Below are positions 1 to 8,668 of a DNA stretch of 64,000 bases, piece by piece. This stretch comes from Amycolatopsis decaplanina DSM 44594 (lineage in GTDB: Bacteria; Actinomycetota; Actinomycetes; Mycobacteriales; Pseudonocardiaceae). Under the pieces are notes generated by a model, which searched no databases, was not told where the DNA came from, and saw only the letters and a list, made by a program, of their open reading frames with translations. The position numbers and the translations under genes are program-made. The number at the start of each line of letters is the position of its first letter. The stretch's first letter is position 1. The stretch covers positions 62,001 through 126,000 of the forward strand of contig NZ_AOHO01000063.1 in NCBI RefSeq assembly GCF_000342005.1, given 5' to 3'.

Positions 1-273
1 GCCGTCGATGGTCTCGTACAGCGCGAAGATCGGACCGCTGCCCTTGAGGTACCGCTCGCGGGCGCGCTCGGTCTCCTGGACGAACTTCTCTTCGGACACC
101 TTGCTGATGTCCGAACTCGCCATCGCCCACATGACCTCGCGCACGTGCTCCGGCTTTTCGTCGAACTCGCCGGAGCGCAGGTTGAGGAGGTAACCCGTCA
201 GCCCACCGTCGGGCGTCGACTCGATGCGGTAGGTCTTCCCGAAGTAGGTGTAGAAGGACGGTGTCTGGATCAC
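1..273 (-). CDS. Partial small protein, candidate immunity protein for the adjacent toxin
   Basis: The first 91 codons are present, and the 3' part runs off the left edge of the window. The product begins MIQTPSFYTYFGKTYRIEST and has no signal peptide or membrane segment in the visible part. The GTG start overlaps the TGA stop of the upstream toxin gene (GTGA), so the two are very likely translationally coupled. I do not recognise a named family. Position directly after a polymorphic toxin gene, small size and cytosolic character are what is expected of a cognate immunity protein; that role is inference from context. A further toxin accessory gene is the alternative. Confidence 0.6.
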   Translation of the reverse strand, partial: MIQTPSFYTYFGKTYRIESTPDGGLTGYLLNLRSGEFDEKPEHVREVMWAMASSDISKVSEEKFVQETERARERYLKGSGPIFALYETIDG

Positions 274-3200
274 GTGTTCTCCTCAGGCGGCAGGCCCTCG
301 CGCAGGCCGGCCATGAACTTCTCCCGGACCCGGTCCATCAGGGCGGCGTCCAGCAGGGCCTGTTCCGGGGACAACCTCTTCTTGTTGTTCTCGTCCAGTG
401 TCAGGTTGTACGTCGGGAAGTCACGGCGGACCTCGTACAACGCGTGTTCGTAGGCCGAGACGGTGTCGATATGCCTCAGGTGCAGCCGCAGTTCGGCGAC
501 ATGCCCGTTCGGCAACCGGACGTTCATCTGCAGATCGCGGTACCCACTGTCCTGTGGCCCCGCGAACCGGTCGTCGAAGCTGACGATTTCGAGATCCGGG
601 TCGGCGATCACCGCGTCGAGCGCGTTGTAGACATCGGCCAGGGTGCCGAACTGGATCTTCGCTCCCACCAGATCCGTCAGCAGGGAAGCGTCACCCTCGT
701 ACTTGGCGATCTTCGCCCGGGCTCGATCGTCGTCCTTGGGACTCGGGCGGCTACCGGCGTGACCGTCGTTCTCGCTCGCGATACGTTCGGCGATCCGGTT
801 GAGGTCACCCTGATTCTGAGGCCAGGCCGCTCGCTCGGCGGCGAGGAACTCATCGATCTTCGCCGCGTCGCCGATGTGTTCCGGAGAAAAACCGGCGTGG
901 ACGCGATGGTCGGGGTCCGACTCGGCCGCGATCCGCGCCGCCGCGTCAGAGACTTCCCGCTGCTCCTGTGTCAGCGGGGTGTCGCCAGGACCGTCCTGGT
1001 GGACGTCGTCGATCATTTGGTAGCCGCGTTCCTCGACGTCACGCAGGGCGTCTTCGAGGATCGGGATGGCTTCCGGGTGCAGCAGCAGGCTGCCGATCGT
1101 CATCGGGTTGTTCAGCAGCGAAGCCCGCAGGTACGCGTTGTCCGGGTGCTCCATCAGCCGGACGAGTTCCGGATGCGCGGGCAGGTGCTCGCGGATGAAG
1201 TCCCGCATCGGCCCGACGTCGTGCTTGACCCCGTTTTCGTCCTCGTGGACGGCCCGCTTCTTGTCCGGGTCCAGTCCGTCGACGGCGGCCGCGACCTCGG
1301 GATCGTTCAGGAACCGTTCGGCCTCGGCCCGGTCCCCGTGAGGCGGCTCGTCGTGTGCCATGCCGTAGCCCGCGTCGCGCGGCGGCGTCACGATCGGACG
1401 GCCGTCCGGCCCGATCCGCGACGGCTGCACGTCGGGCGTGTCTTCCCTGGCGAAGGCGATGCGCGGGTCCACCGGCGGTTGATCCGGCCGCGCGAAAGCG
1501 ATCCGCGGGTCGACGGGCCGCGTCGACGAGGTCTCGGTCTGCGAGGTGTGCCCGTCGGTGTGCTGCGCGGCCGGGCCCTCTGGGACACCGACGTGCATCA
1601 GTTTCATGCCCAGCGGCGGATGCGGCAGGTTCATCAGCGCACCCGACTGCGGGTCGATGAACGCGACTCCGTCACGCGTGTTGGCCACCATCGCGACGTG
1701 ACCGCGCTCGACGCCGTTCTCGTCGAGGTACTTCACCGCCACGACCGCGTGGTGATCGGTGGGCATGCCCCGCATCTCGCGGATGACGGTGTCGTAGTCG
1801 GCGCGGTCGGAGAACTGCCCGCCGAACCGTTCCTCGACGTGCTCCAGCGTGCCCCGGCTGTCCATCTCGTGCACGAGCAGCGGCTCGGCCGTCGAATCGA
1901 TGCCGTTCAGCCGGTCCATGTACGCACCCGGCGTGCGGGTGCAGTTGGACCGGTAGCCGTTCGTCAGCGCGTCGGGGTCGTTGAAGTGCGGGTTGACCTC
2001 GCCGAGCCGCGGGTGCCGGTCGGCGATGTACGCGGCCTGCTGAGCGGGGCTCGCCGAACCGGCGTGGATCGCCGGTTCGCTCGGCGGGTTCGTCGCGACC
2101 GCCATCGACGAGTAGTCCCGCTCGGGGACCGGCAACTCCGACGACTCCACCGTGTCTTCGGTGGCGGAGTGGTCCTGAGCGGGCTGTTCGCCGTACTCGT
2201 GTCCCTTGTCGGCGTCCGCGACCCCGTGCTCCGCCGGATTTTCCGTGGAGAGATGCGGGGTCTGCGGCTCGTCGAAGCCGCCGAGGCGCGCCATCGACTG
2301 GGCCTGGGCGAGACGCGCGAGTTCCGGCGCCTCCGCGGCGTGCCGGGCCCGCCGCTCGTCCATCTTCTGCTTGGCGGTCTCGGGGTCGAGGTAGCGCGGG
2401 TCGCCCGGAGTGACCTCTTCGGCGTGGATGACCCACTTCGGCCGGTCGACCAGTGGCGGAGTCTTGAACTCCTTGCTGTGCACGTAAAGCTGCGTGGCCG
2501 GCTTGTTGATGGCCTCGTGCTCGCCCGGGTTCTCGGCGAGCGACGAGACGTCCTTGCCCGTCTTCGAGACGATGTGGATCTCGACGTCCTGGCCGAACTT
2601 CGACTTCGTGTCCGGCGACGTCTTGATGGTCGAGCTGGTCATCGTCGGCTCGGGGACGGTCTGGCCGGGTTCGTAGTGCGCCGCCATGATCGCGGCGGCC
2701 TGCATGTCGCCCTTGGTGTCGATGCCGCGGATGGCCTCGCCGTGGAAGTCCGGCAGCTCGTTGAGCGCGCCGACGATCGCCCGGGTGCTGCGCTGGGCGT
2801 TTTCGAAGTCAGGGTGCGACTCACCCCGGCGGTTCGCTTCGTTGATCGCGTAGGCGTGTTCGCGCGAGTACGAGTAGATCGCCTCCGCCGCTTCGGGCGA
2901 GACGCGGTCCTTCAGCGGGCTGGCTTCGAGCCGCTTGAGCGCCTTTTCGCGGGCCTGCTCGGCGAGGTCGGCGCTGTCGTAGCGATCCCGGAGGCTCTTG
3001 TGATCCTCCGGCGTGCCACGGAAGTTTTCGTCGCCGAGGTAACTCTCGTCGAGTCGCGTGGGCGTTTCTTCCGGGCCCTTGAGCCGTTCGGCGATGTCGA
3101 CTTCGGTCTTGGGTGCCTGCTCCTGGACCGGGGTTTCGGCTTCGTCCGTCCGGTCGGTGTGGGTCTCGGTGTGCGTTTCTGTGTGCGCTGGCTCCGGTGC

Positions 3201-6200
3201 TTCCGGCGTGTGGACGTGCGGAGCGTCGCCACCGCCCATCGGCATCGCCCTGATCGACGTCGGATCGTCGGGCAGCGTCGCGAGCCGCCCGGTCATCGGG
3301 TCGGCGAAGACGACGCCGTGCGGCGTGTTCACCGCGGCGACGATCCTGGTCTCGATCCGGTCCTTGGACCGCGGCGAGCCCTCCGGCGCGTCCGGATCGG
3401 CGGCGGCGTGATGCTCGAACGCCACCGCGGTCCGCGCGCCGACCGGACGTTCACCCAGCTCACGGGCGACGTCGGCGAATCCGTTCCGATCCGACCACTG
3501 CCCGCCGAGTCGATCGCTGACGTGCTGCAGCGGCGAACCGCCGGTCGACGGTCCGGCGACCGAGTCGCCACCGTTCATCCGGTCCTCGAACGCGACCAGC
3601 GCCTCGGCCGAGTTCGTCTGATAGCCGTCCTTCCACGACTCGGGCGCGTAGTAGTTGCGGGTGTTCGCCTCGCCGATCGCGGGAACCTCGTCCATGACCA
3701 GCCGGACCTGCTGGTGCGGCGTCTCGGTCGAACCGGCGTGGATGACCGGTGTCCCGCCTTCTTCGAGCGGCTTCGCCAGCTCGGACCAGCCGCCGTCGGG
3801 AACGTGTTCCCTCGGTGGCTTGGGGGTCTCCCGGACCGGGGCGTCGGTGACGTCGACCCAGCCGCCCTTGCCGTCGGCCAGCTTGGTTTCGAGCCCCGCG
3901 AAGCCCTGGCTCTGGAACAGCTCCGGGTGATCGCGGCGCAGCTGGGCGTCGCGGTCGGCCTCTTCCCTGGCCAGGCGATCCTGCTCGGCGTTGTTGTACT
4001 CGCGCCGCTCGGCGACCTTCTGGTGGACCTCGTCCGGGTTCAGGTGGCCGTCTTCACCGGCGACGACCTCTTCGCATTCGACGATCCACTTCGGCAGGTC
4101 GTTGGGCGAGCCGTCGTCCAGCCGCTTCTTGTAGTCCGGGTGATCGGGATGCCCCGGGCCCATCTTGACGTCGGTGACGCGCAACTGCGTCGCCGACTTC
4201 ATCAGCACTTCGCGTTCGTCCTTTTTGGACGCGAGGTCTTCGATGTGGCGTCCGGTCTTCGACTGGATGCGCATCTCGACCTCACCGGGGAAGGTGCTGC
4301 GCGGATGCTCGGCGGTGACCCGCGACGTGCTCAGCATCTGCGGGTCGACGATGACCTGGCCCTTGGCGTGCGCTTCGAGGAAGCCGCGGATCGCGCTCTC
4401 GTTGCCGTTGAAGTTCACCCGCCGCGAGACGAGGCCTTCGTAGGCGGGCATCTCGTTGAGGCCGGAGGTGATCGCCTCGATATGCGGCCGGAGCGCGTCC
4501 AGCTCCGCGCCACCATGGCGCTGGGCGTGCGTGATCCGCTCGGCCATGTCCGTGCGCGTGTAGCTGTGCACCGCGTACGCGCCCTGATCCGACATCTCCT
4601 TGACGCGCGGGTCTTCGTGGGCGTCGCGTTTGGCGAGACCTTCGCGGCGGACCTGTTCGCTGCGTGCTTCCCCGGTGTTCTCGTCGAAACCGCGCTTGTC
4701 GATCTGTGTCTCGGCGAGCGCGCGGTACGCGGCGGGATCGTCCGTGTGGAAGTCCGGATCCGTCAGGTACGGCTCGTCGACGGTGGAACCGAGGTCGTCG
4801 GTGGTCTTGTCGTCGGGCGTGACGTCCTGGGGCGCCTCGGTGTCGTGGGGCGCCTCGGTGTCCTTGGGGGCGTCGGTGTCCTTCGGCGTCTCGACATCCT
4901 TCGGCGTCTCGACATCCTTGGGGACGTCCGTGTCCTTGGGCGCGTCGACGTCCTTCGGGAGCTCGGTGTCCTTGGGCAGGTTCCCGCCGTGGTCCAGGGG
5001 TGCCTGCCGCGCGTGCTCCACCGGCCGCACCGGGGGCTGCTGCTGCGGGGGACGCTGCGGCTGCTGGGTGCGGTCCTGAGGCGTGCGGTCCTGAGGCGTG
5101 CGGTCCTGGGGTCCCGCGTTCCCGTCGTGGCCGGGACGCGGCGCCGGGACCTGCGGCGGACGTTGCGGACCACCGAAGCGCGGCGGCTCGGCGCCGGGCG
5201 GCATCGGACGACCGGGCTGTCCGGGATGTCCCGGCTGACCCGGGTGGTGACCGGGCGGAGGCGGCGGCATGGGACCGCGGTTGCCGGGGAAAGGACCGTT
5301 GCCCGGATGCTGGGGCCGCGGCGGAGGCGGCGGGTAGCCCGCCGGACCGCGGTTGCCAGGAGGCGGGCCGGGCGGAGGTGTCTGCGGACGCGGCGGGACC
5401 CCGCCGTTCGGCCCGGGACCCGGTCCAGGCCGGCCCTGATACCCCTGGGGCGGTCGCGGCGGGCCCTGCGGGCCCGGAGGCTGCGGCGGTTGCTGAGGAC
5501 GCTGCCGCGGCCCGCGGTCCTGCGGATATCCACCCTGACGGGGGTGCTGAGGCGGCTGCGGTCCGGTCGGACGCGGACCCATCGGGCCTGGCTGACCCTG
5601 CGGGCCCTGCTGTCCTCGATGCGGCATGGGACCACCGCCACCACCGGGAGACGGCGGTGGAGGAGGCGCGAAACCACCTGGAGGCGGGGGCTGCATCGGC
5701 TGCTGGCCCTGGAAGGGCATCGGACCGGATGGTTGGTCGAAGCGCGGCTGCTGCGGTCCGCCGTTGCCGGCGAGGCCCGCGGCTTGGACGCTGTCGTTCG
5801 GCCGGACGGGCCGGGAGGGATCGTGCCCGGCAGGCGGGAAACCGCCGGGGGCAGGCCCGTTGCCGGGCGGGTTGCCGCCGGGCGCCATGCCGTATCCGCC
5901 CGACGGAGCGGGCGAGCTCGAACCCGGGCTCGGCGCCATGCCGTACCCGCCGGAACTCGACGGCGCACCCGTCGAGGCGGGGGCGCCGGAGGAAGCGGCG
6001 GGCGGCATCGCGCTGGACTGCGAAGGACTCGGCGACGGGTTGTGCGAAGGACTGGGCGACGGGCTCTGTGCCGGACTGGACGCCGGTCCCTGTGACGGGC
6101 TCGCCGCCGGACTCGAAGCCGGTGTCTGTGCCGGACTGCCCGCCGGTGTCTGGGCAGGGCTCGCCGCGGGTGCCTGCGCCGGTGCCTGCGTCTGGGCAGC

Positions 6201-7628
6201 GGGTGCCTGCTGCTGATTCCCCGCCGCGGCCTGCTGCTGCTGACCGGATCCGTTGTCCGCGGCAGCCGCCGGGGCGTTCTGGTGGGTCTGCGCCGCGCGC
6301 TGACCGTCACCGGTGCTCGCCGGGGCGTCCGCCGGACGTTCCGGAGCCTGCGTCGAGGACTGGCTGACCCGGTCGTTGTCCGCCGTCCGCTGCGGGCCGT
6401 TCTCGGAGCTCGGCGTGTGCTGCGACTGCGGTTCCGAAGAACGCCGCGGCGCGGAATCGCCATCGGAATCGCGACTCGAAGACGCATCACTGTCCGAAGT
6501 GGACCGTGGCGCCGAGTCCGAGGATGAGTCCGACCGCGAAGAGGAGTCCGAGGAAGAGCCAGAGTCCGAAGAACTCGGAGTACGCGAAGGCGTCCCGGAA
6601 TCACCGGAATCCACATCCGGCGTCGAAGGACCATCGGCGTCCGGCGTGGTACTCGGCGTGTTCGCGGTGCGGATGTCGCCGATCTGGCTTTTGGCCCCGT
6701 CGACACCGCCGCCGACGGCCCCTCCGGACGCGCCCATCAGGATGTCCTTGGCCGAGAGCTTGTCCAGGTCACCGGTGACGGCGGCCTGGCCGACCGTGCT
6801 GGCGACCCCTTCGGCCGCACCGCGCACGGCACCCCGCGCCGCGCTGTCGACGATCTGGCCGCCCACGCTGTCGGAAAGCCCCTTGGTGGCGCCCTTGCCG
6901 ATACTGCTGCTGCCCGCGCCGACCACGCCGTCGACGGCGCCGCTGATCGCGGAATCCTTGGTCTTGCTGAAGTCCCAGCTGTCGCGGTCGCCCTTGGCCA
7001 TCTGCAGGCCCTGGATGCCCGCGTCCATGGCGAGGTTCATCGCCGTGTTCTGCAGGACCTCCTTGCCGATCTTCTTCAGGCCCTCCTTGAGAAGCTTCTC
7101 GAGGAGTTCCTTCGCGACCTTCTTGAAGCCTTCCTGCGCGAGCTTCTGCATCAGCTGCCGGAAGATCATCTGGACGGTCATGCGGGTGGCGATCTGCGCC
7201 GGCGCGATCCCGGCCGTCGACCCACCGAACGTCACCGCCGCGGCCGCGATCATCGCGACGATCTGCGCGGCGAGGATCACCAGCGAGATGATGATCATGT
7301 ACTTCGTGTACTCGACGTCCAGCGCGGTCGCGTTGCACGAGTCGCCGAGCGCCTTCGAGGAATCGGCGAGCGACTTGAAGTACGCCTCGTCGCCCTCGAC
7401 GAACTTCTTCCAGGCCTCGGCGAACTTCTCCGCGCCCTCGCCGCTCCAGCCGCCGAGGACCTCGGTGGCGCCCTTGGTCGCGGTGTCGGCGATCGGCTGA
7501 ATGGCCTTCGAGGCGTTGTGCCAGGCGTCGCGCAGTTCGCGGAGCTTGTCCTCGTCGCCTTCGGGCCAGCTTTCCCCGACGACGATCGGCAAGAGCCACT
7601 TGACCGCGTCGGGCATCTCCATACCCAC
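270..7628 (-). CDS. Giant polymorphic toxin: WXG-like N-terminus, two ART-like, two papain-like deamidase and one RelA/SpoT-type domain
   Basis: The product has 2,452 residues. Residues 1-105 form a WXG100-like helical bundle (motif GGWSGEGAE), followed by a hydrophobic segment at about 105-135 and alanine/glycine-rich helices to about 320. A Ser/Asp-rich stretch (about 337-400), a Pro/Gln/Gly-rich linker to about 885 and tandem PKD repeats to about 945 come next. Two modules follow, each an R-S-E class ADP-ribosyltransferase-like domain plus a papain-like glutamine deamidase-like domain: ART-1 (R1069/R1070, STS 1100-1102, E1138 and E1140), PL-1 about 1290-1450, ART-2 (R1634, SS 1665-1666, E1703 and E1705), PL-2 about 1850-2010 (Cys1896, His1977, Asp1992). 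Residues about 2261-2452 resemble RelA/SpoT-type synthetase toxins, with D2319, GYR 2362-2364 and E2379. PL-1 has Ser1340 where Cys is expected. Secretion by an ESX system is inferred from the N-terminus and from the WXG gene just upstream. Domain families are recognised from motifs only. Confidence 0.85.
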   Translation of the reverse strand: MGMEMPDAVKWLLPIVVGESWPEGDEDKLRELRDAWHNASKAIQPIADTATKGATEVLGGWSGEGAEKFAEAWKKFVEGDEAYFKSLADSSKALGDSCNATALDVEYTKYMIIISLVILAAQIVAMIAAAAVTFGGSTAGIAPAQIATRMTVQMIFRQLMQKLAQEGFKKVAKELLEKLLKEGLKKIGKEVLQNTAMNLAMDAGIQGLQMAKGDRDSWDFSKTKDSAISGAVDGVVGAGSSSIGKGATKGLSDSVGGQIVDSAARGAVRGAAEGVASTVGQAAVTGDLDKLSAKDILMGASGGAVGGGVDGAKSQIGDIRTANTPSTTPDADGPSTPDVDSGDSGTPSRTPSSSDSGSSSDSSSRSDSSSDSAPRSTSDSDASSSRDSDGDSAPRRSSEPQSQHTPSSENGPQRTADNDRVSQSSTQAPERPADAPASTGDGQRAAQTHQNAPAAAADNGSGQQQQAAAGNQQQAPAAQTQAPAQAPAASPAQTPAGSPAQTPASSPAASPSQGPASSPAQSPSPSPSHNPSPSPSQSSAMPPAASSGAPASTGAPSSSGGYGMAPSPGSSSPAPSGGYGMAPGGNPPGNGPAPGGFPPAGHDPSRPVRPNDSVQAAGLAGNGGPQQPRFDQPSGPMPFQGQQPMQPPPPGGFAPPPPPSPGGGGGPMPHRGQQGPQGQPGPMGPRPTGPQPPQHPRQGGYPQDRGPRQRPQQPPQPPGPQGPPRPPQGYQGRPGPGPGPNGGVPPRPQTPPPGPPPGNRGPAGYPPPPPRPQHPGNGPFPGNRGPMPPPPPGHHPGQPGHPGQPGRPMPPGAEPPRFGGPQRPPQVPAPRPGHDGNAGPQDRTPQDRTPQDRTQQPQRPPQQQPPVRPVEHARQAPLDHGGNLPKDTELPKDVDAPKDTDVPKDVETPKDVETPKDTDAPKDTEAPHDTEAPQDVTPDDKTTDDLGSTVDEPYLTDPDFHTDDPAAYRALAETQIDKRGFDENTGEARSEQVRREGLAKRDAHEDPRVKEMSDQGAYAVHSYTRTDMAERITHAQRHGGAELDALRPHIEAITSGLNEMPAYEGLVSRRVNFNGNESAIRGFLEAHAKGQVIVDPQMLSTSRVTAEHPRSTFPGEVEMRIQSKTGRHIEDLASKKDEREVLMKSATQLRVTDVKMGPGHPDHPDYKKRLDDGSPNDLPKWIVECEEVVAGEDGHLNPDEVHQKVAERREYNNAEQDRLAREEADRDAQLRRDHPELFQSQGFAGLETKLADGKGGWVDVTDAPVRETPKPPREHVPDGGWSELAKPLEEGGTPVIHAGSTETPHQQVRLVMDEVPAIGEANTRNYYAPESWKDGYQTNSAEALVAFEDRMNGGDSVAGPSTGGSPLQHVSDRLGGQWSDRNGFADVARELGERPVGARTAVAFEHHAAADPDAPEGSPRSKDRIETRIVAAVNTPHGVVFADPMTGRLATLPDDPTSIRAMPMGGGDAPHVHTPEAPEPAHTETHTETHTDRTDEAETPVQEQAPKTEVDIAERLKGPEETPTRLDESYLGDENFRGTPEDHKSLRDRYDSADLAEQAREKALKRLEASPLKDRVSPEAAEAIYSYSREHAYAINEANRRGESHPDFENAQRSTRAIVGALNELPDFHGEAIRGIDTKGDMQAAAIMAAHYEPGQTVPEPTMTSSTIKTSPDTKSKFGQDVEIHIVSKTGKDVSSLAENPGEHEAINKPATQLYVHSKEFKTPPLVDRPKWVIHAEEVTPGDPRYLDPETAKQKMDERRARHAAEAPELARLAQAQSMARLGGFDEPQTPHLSTENPAEHGVADADKGHEYGEQPAQDHSATEDTVESSELPVPERDYSSMAVATNPPSEPAIHAGSASPAQQAAYIADRHPRLGEVNPHFNDPDALTNGYRSNCTRTPGAYMDRLNGIDSTAEPLLVHEMDSRGTLEHVEERFGGQFSDRADYDTVIREMRGMPTDHHAVVAVKYLDENGVERGHVAMVANTRDGVAFIDPQSGALMNLPHPPLGMKLMHVGVPEGPAAQHTDGHTSQTETSSTRPVDPRIAFARPDQPPVDPRIAFAREDTPDVQPSRIGPDGRPIVTPPRDAGYGMAHDEPPHGDRAEAERFLNDPEVAAAVDGLDPDKKRAVHEDENGVKHDVGPMRDFIREHLPAHPELVRLMEHPDNAYLRASLLNNPMTIGSLLLHPEAIPILEDALRDVEERGYQMIDDVHQDGPGDTPLTQEQREVSDAAARIAAESDPDHRVHAGFSPEHIGDAAKIDEFLAAERAAWPQNQGDLNRIAERIASENDGHAGSRPSPKDDDRARAKIAKYEGDASLLTDLVGAKIQFGTLADVYNALDAVIADPDLEIVSFDDRFAGPQDSGYRDLQMNVRLPNGHVAELRLHLRHIDTVSAYEHALYEVRRDFPTYNLTLDENNKKRLSPEQALLDAALMDRVREKFMAGLREGLPPEENT

Positions 7629-7632
7629 GGCG

Positions 7633-7962
7633 CTAGACCTTCTTGTCCAGCGTCGACTTGATCTCTTCCTCGGCGTTCGTGAACGCGGTCATCGACCGTT
7701 CGACGTTGTGCTGCATGCCCCGCAGCGCCTCGACGATGTTCGCGAACCCCTCGGACGAGCCCTGCGCGCCCGGCTCGTAGTCCTTCGCGAACTCCTTGCC
7801 GGCGTCGTCGTTGCCCCAGCACTGGCCGAGCGAGTTGATCGCGGCCATCAGTTCCTTGCCCGCGTCGTCCAGCTGATCCGCGGCGATCCCCAGTTTGGCC
7901 GCGGCCGTCTTCACCGCGTCCGGATCCGCGGTGAACCCGGCTCCGCCCCCACCGTTCGGCAT
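7633..7962 (-). CDS. Small WXG100/EspC-like type VII secretion substrate
   Basis: The 109-residue helical protein has a glycine-rich N-terminus (MPNGGGGAGF) and a central WG turn (QCWGNDDAG) followed by FAKDYEPG, as in WXG100/EspC-type helical hairpins of ESX systems. Its ATG overlaps the stop of the YbaB-like gene by one base (TGATG), and it ends four bases before the toxin start. It probably travels with, or pairs with, the helical N-terminus of the toxin. Partnering is inferred from operon position. Confidence 0.75.
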   Translation of the reverse strand: MPNGGGGAGFTADPDAVKTAAAKLGIAADQLDDAGKELMAAINSLGQCWGNDDAGKEFAKDYEPGAQGSSEGFANIVEALRGMQHNVERSMTAFTNAEEEIKSTLDKKV

Positions 7963-8624
7963 CAGACTCCCCTGGTCAGCCAGCTCGAAGGCGGCTCTTC
8001 CTCGTCATCGTCCTGCGTCTGACGCACGCGTTTCGGAATCGGTTTCGGCGTCGGCGGCGCGGGCGGGGCCGACGGCGGAGGAGGCGGCGGGGCGTCGTCC
8101 TTGCGCAGCAGCGGGTCTTCGAAGTCGTCGTCGGACTTCTTCGGTGCGGCCGGCTCCTCCTCTTCCGCGAGGAAGTCCGGGATCGTCGGCATCAGCCCCT
8201 GCAGGGAAGGAGCGCCTTCGATGAGGTCCGAGAGATCCGGCAGCCCTTCGGTGATCGGGGCCATCAGCTCGGCGACCTGCTGCTTGACCTGCAGCGATCC
8301 CTGGCGGACCAGGGTCAGCACGGTGTTGGCCAGCTGCGCGGGGGTGGTGCGCTCGAAGGCGTTCGGCTGGATCTCGAGTTTGGCGAGCGTGCCGGTCGCG
8401 TCGATGGTGGCGCGGACGAGGCCGTCCTGCGAGACCACCGTCGCCGACGTCTGCGAAGCGGCTTCCTGCGCGTCCCGGAGCTGGGCCGTCTGGCGCTCGA
8501 ACTGTTCGAGCAGCGTGTCGACCTGGTCCTTCATGGCGGCATTGCGCGCTTCGAGGCGTGCGCTGTCGTCGCCGGCCGTCGTCACTTGAGCCCCCGCGAG
8601 TACTGGATCCCGGGCATACGCCAC
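7962..8624 (-). CDS. YbaB/EbfC-like protein with proline-rich acidic tail
   Basis: The N-terminal 130 residues carry the YbaB/EbfC fold signature: a helix LEARNAAMKDQVDTLLEQF, a strand pair around VVSQDGLVRATIDATGTL, then AKLEIQPNAF and a long helix. Classical YbaB proteins are about 100-residue nucleoid-associated DNA binders. This one adds about 85 residues with a proline-rich run, an acidic DDDEEE patch and an end WLTRGV. The first ATG gives 220 residues; a GTG at 8585 (13 codons in) after a GGGGG run is an equally good start and would resemble the family more closely. It heads the toxin operon, and the same arrangement recurs at 22024. Confidence 0.8.
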   Translation of the reverse strand: MAYARDPVLAGAQVTTAGDDSARLEARNAAMKDQVDTLLEQFERQTAQLRDAQEAASQTSATVVSQDGLVRATIDATGTLAKLEIQPNAFERTTPAQLANTVLTLVRQGSLQVKQQVAELMAPITEGLPDLSDLIEGAPSLQGLMPTIPDFLAEEEEPAAPKKSDDDFEDPLLRKDDAPPPPPPSAPPAPPTPKPIPKRVRQTQDDDEEEPPSSWLTRGV

Positions 8625-8668
8625 CCGGTGTCGGTAAGCGTCACCCTAATGCCAACGACGCCGCCGTA

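Noticed and set aside
261..6095. Very long open frame (over 1,900 codons) antisense to the toxin gene
   Set aside because: It is an antisense frame of the repetitive GC-rich toxin gene. Its product is rich in Arg/Val/Gly without domain motifs, while the minus-strand frame shows ordered domains.
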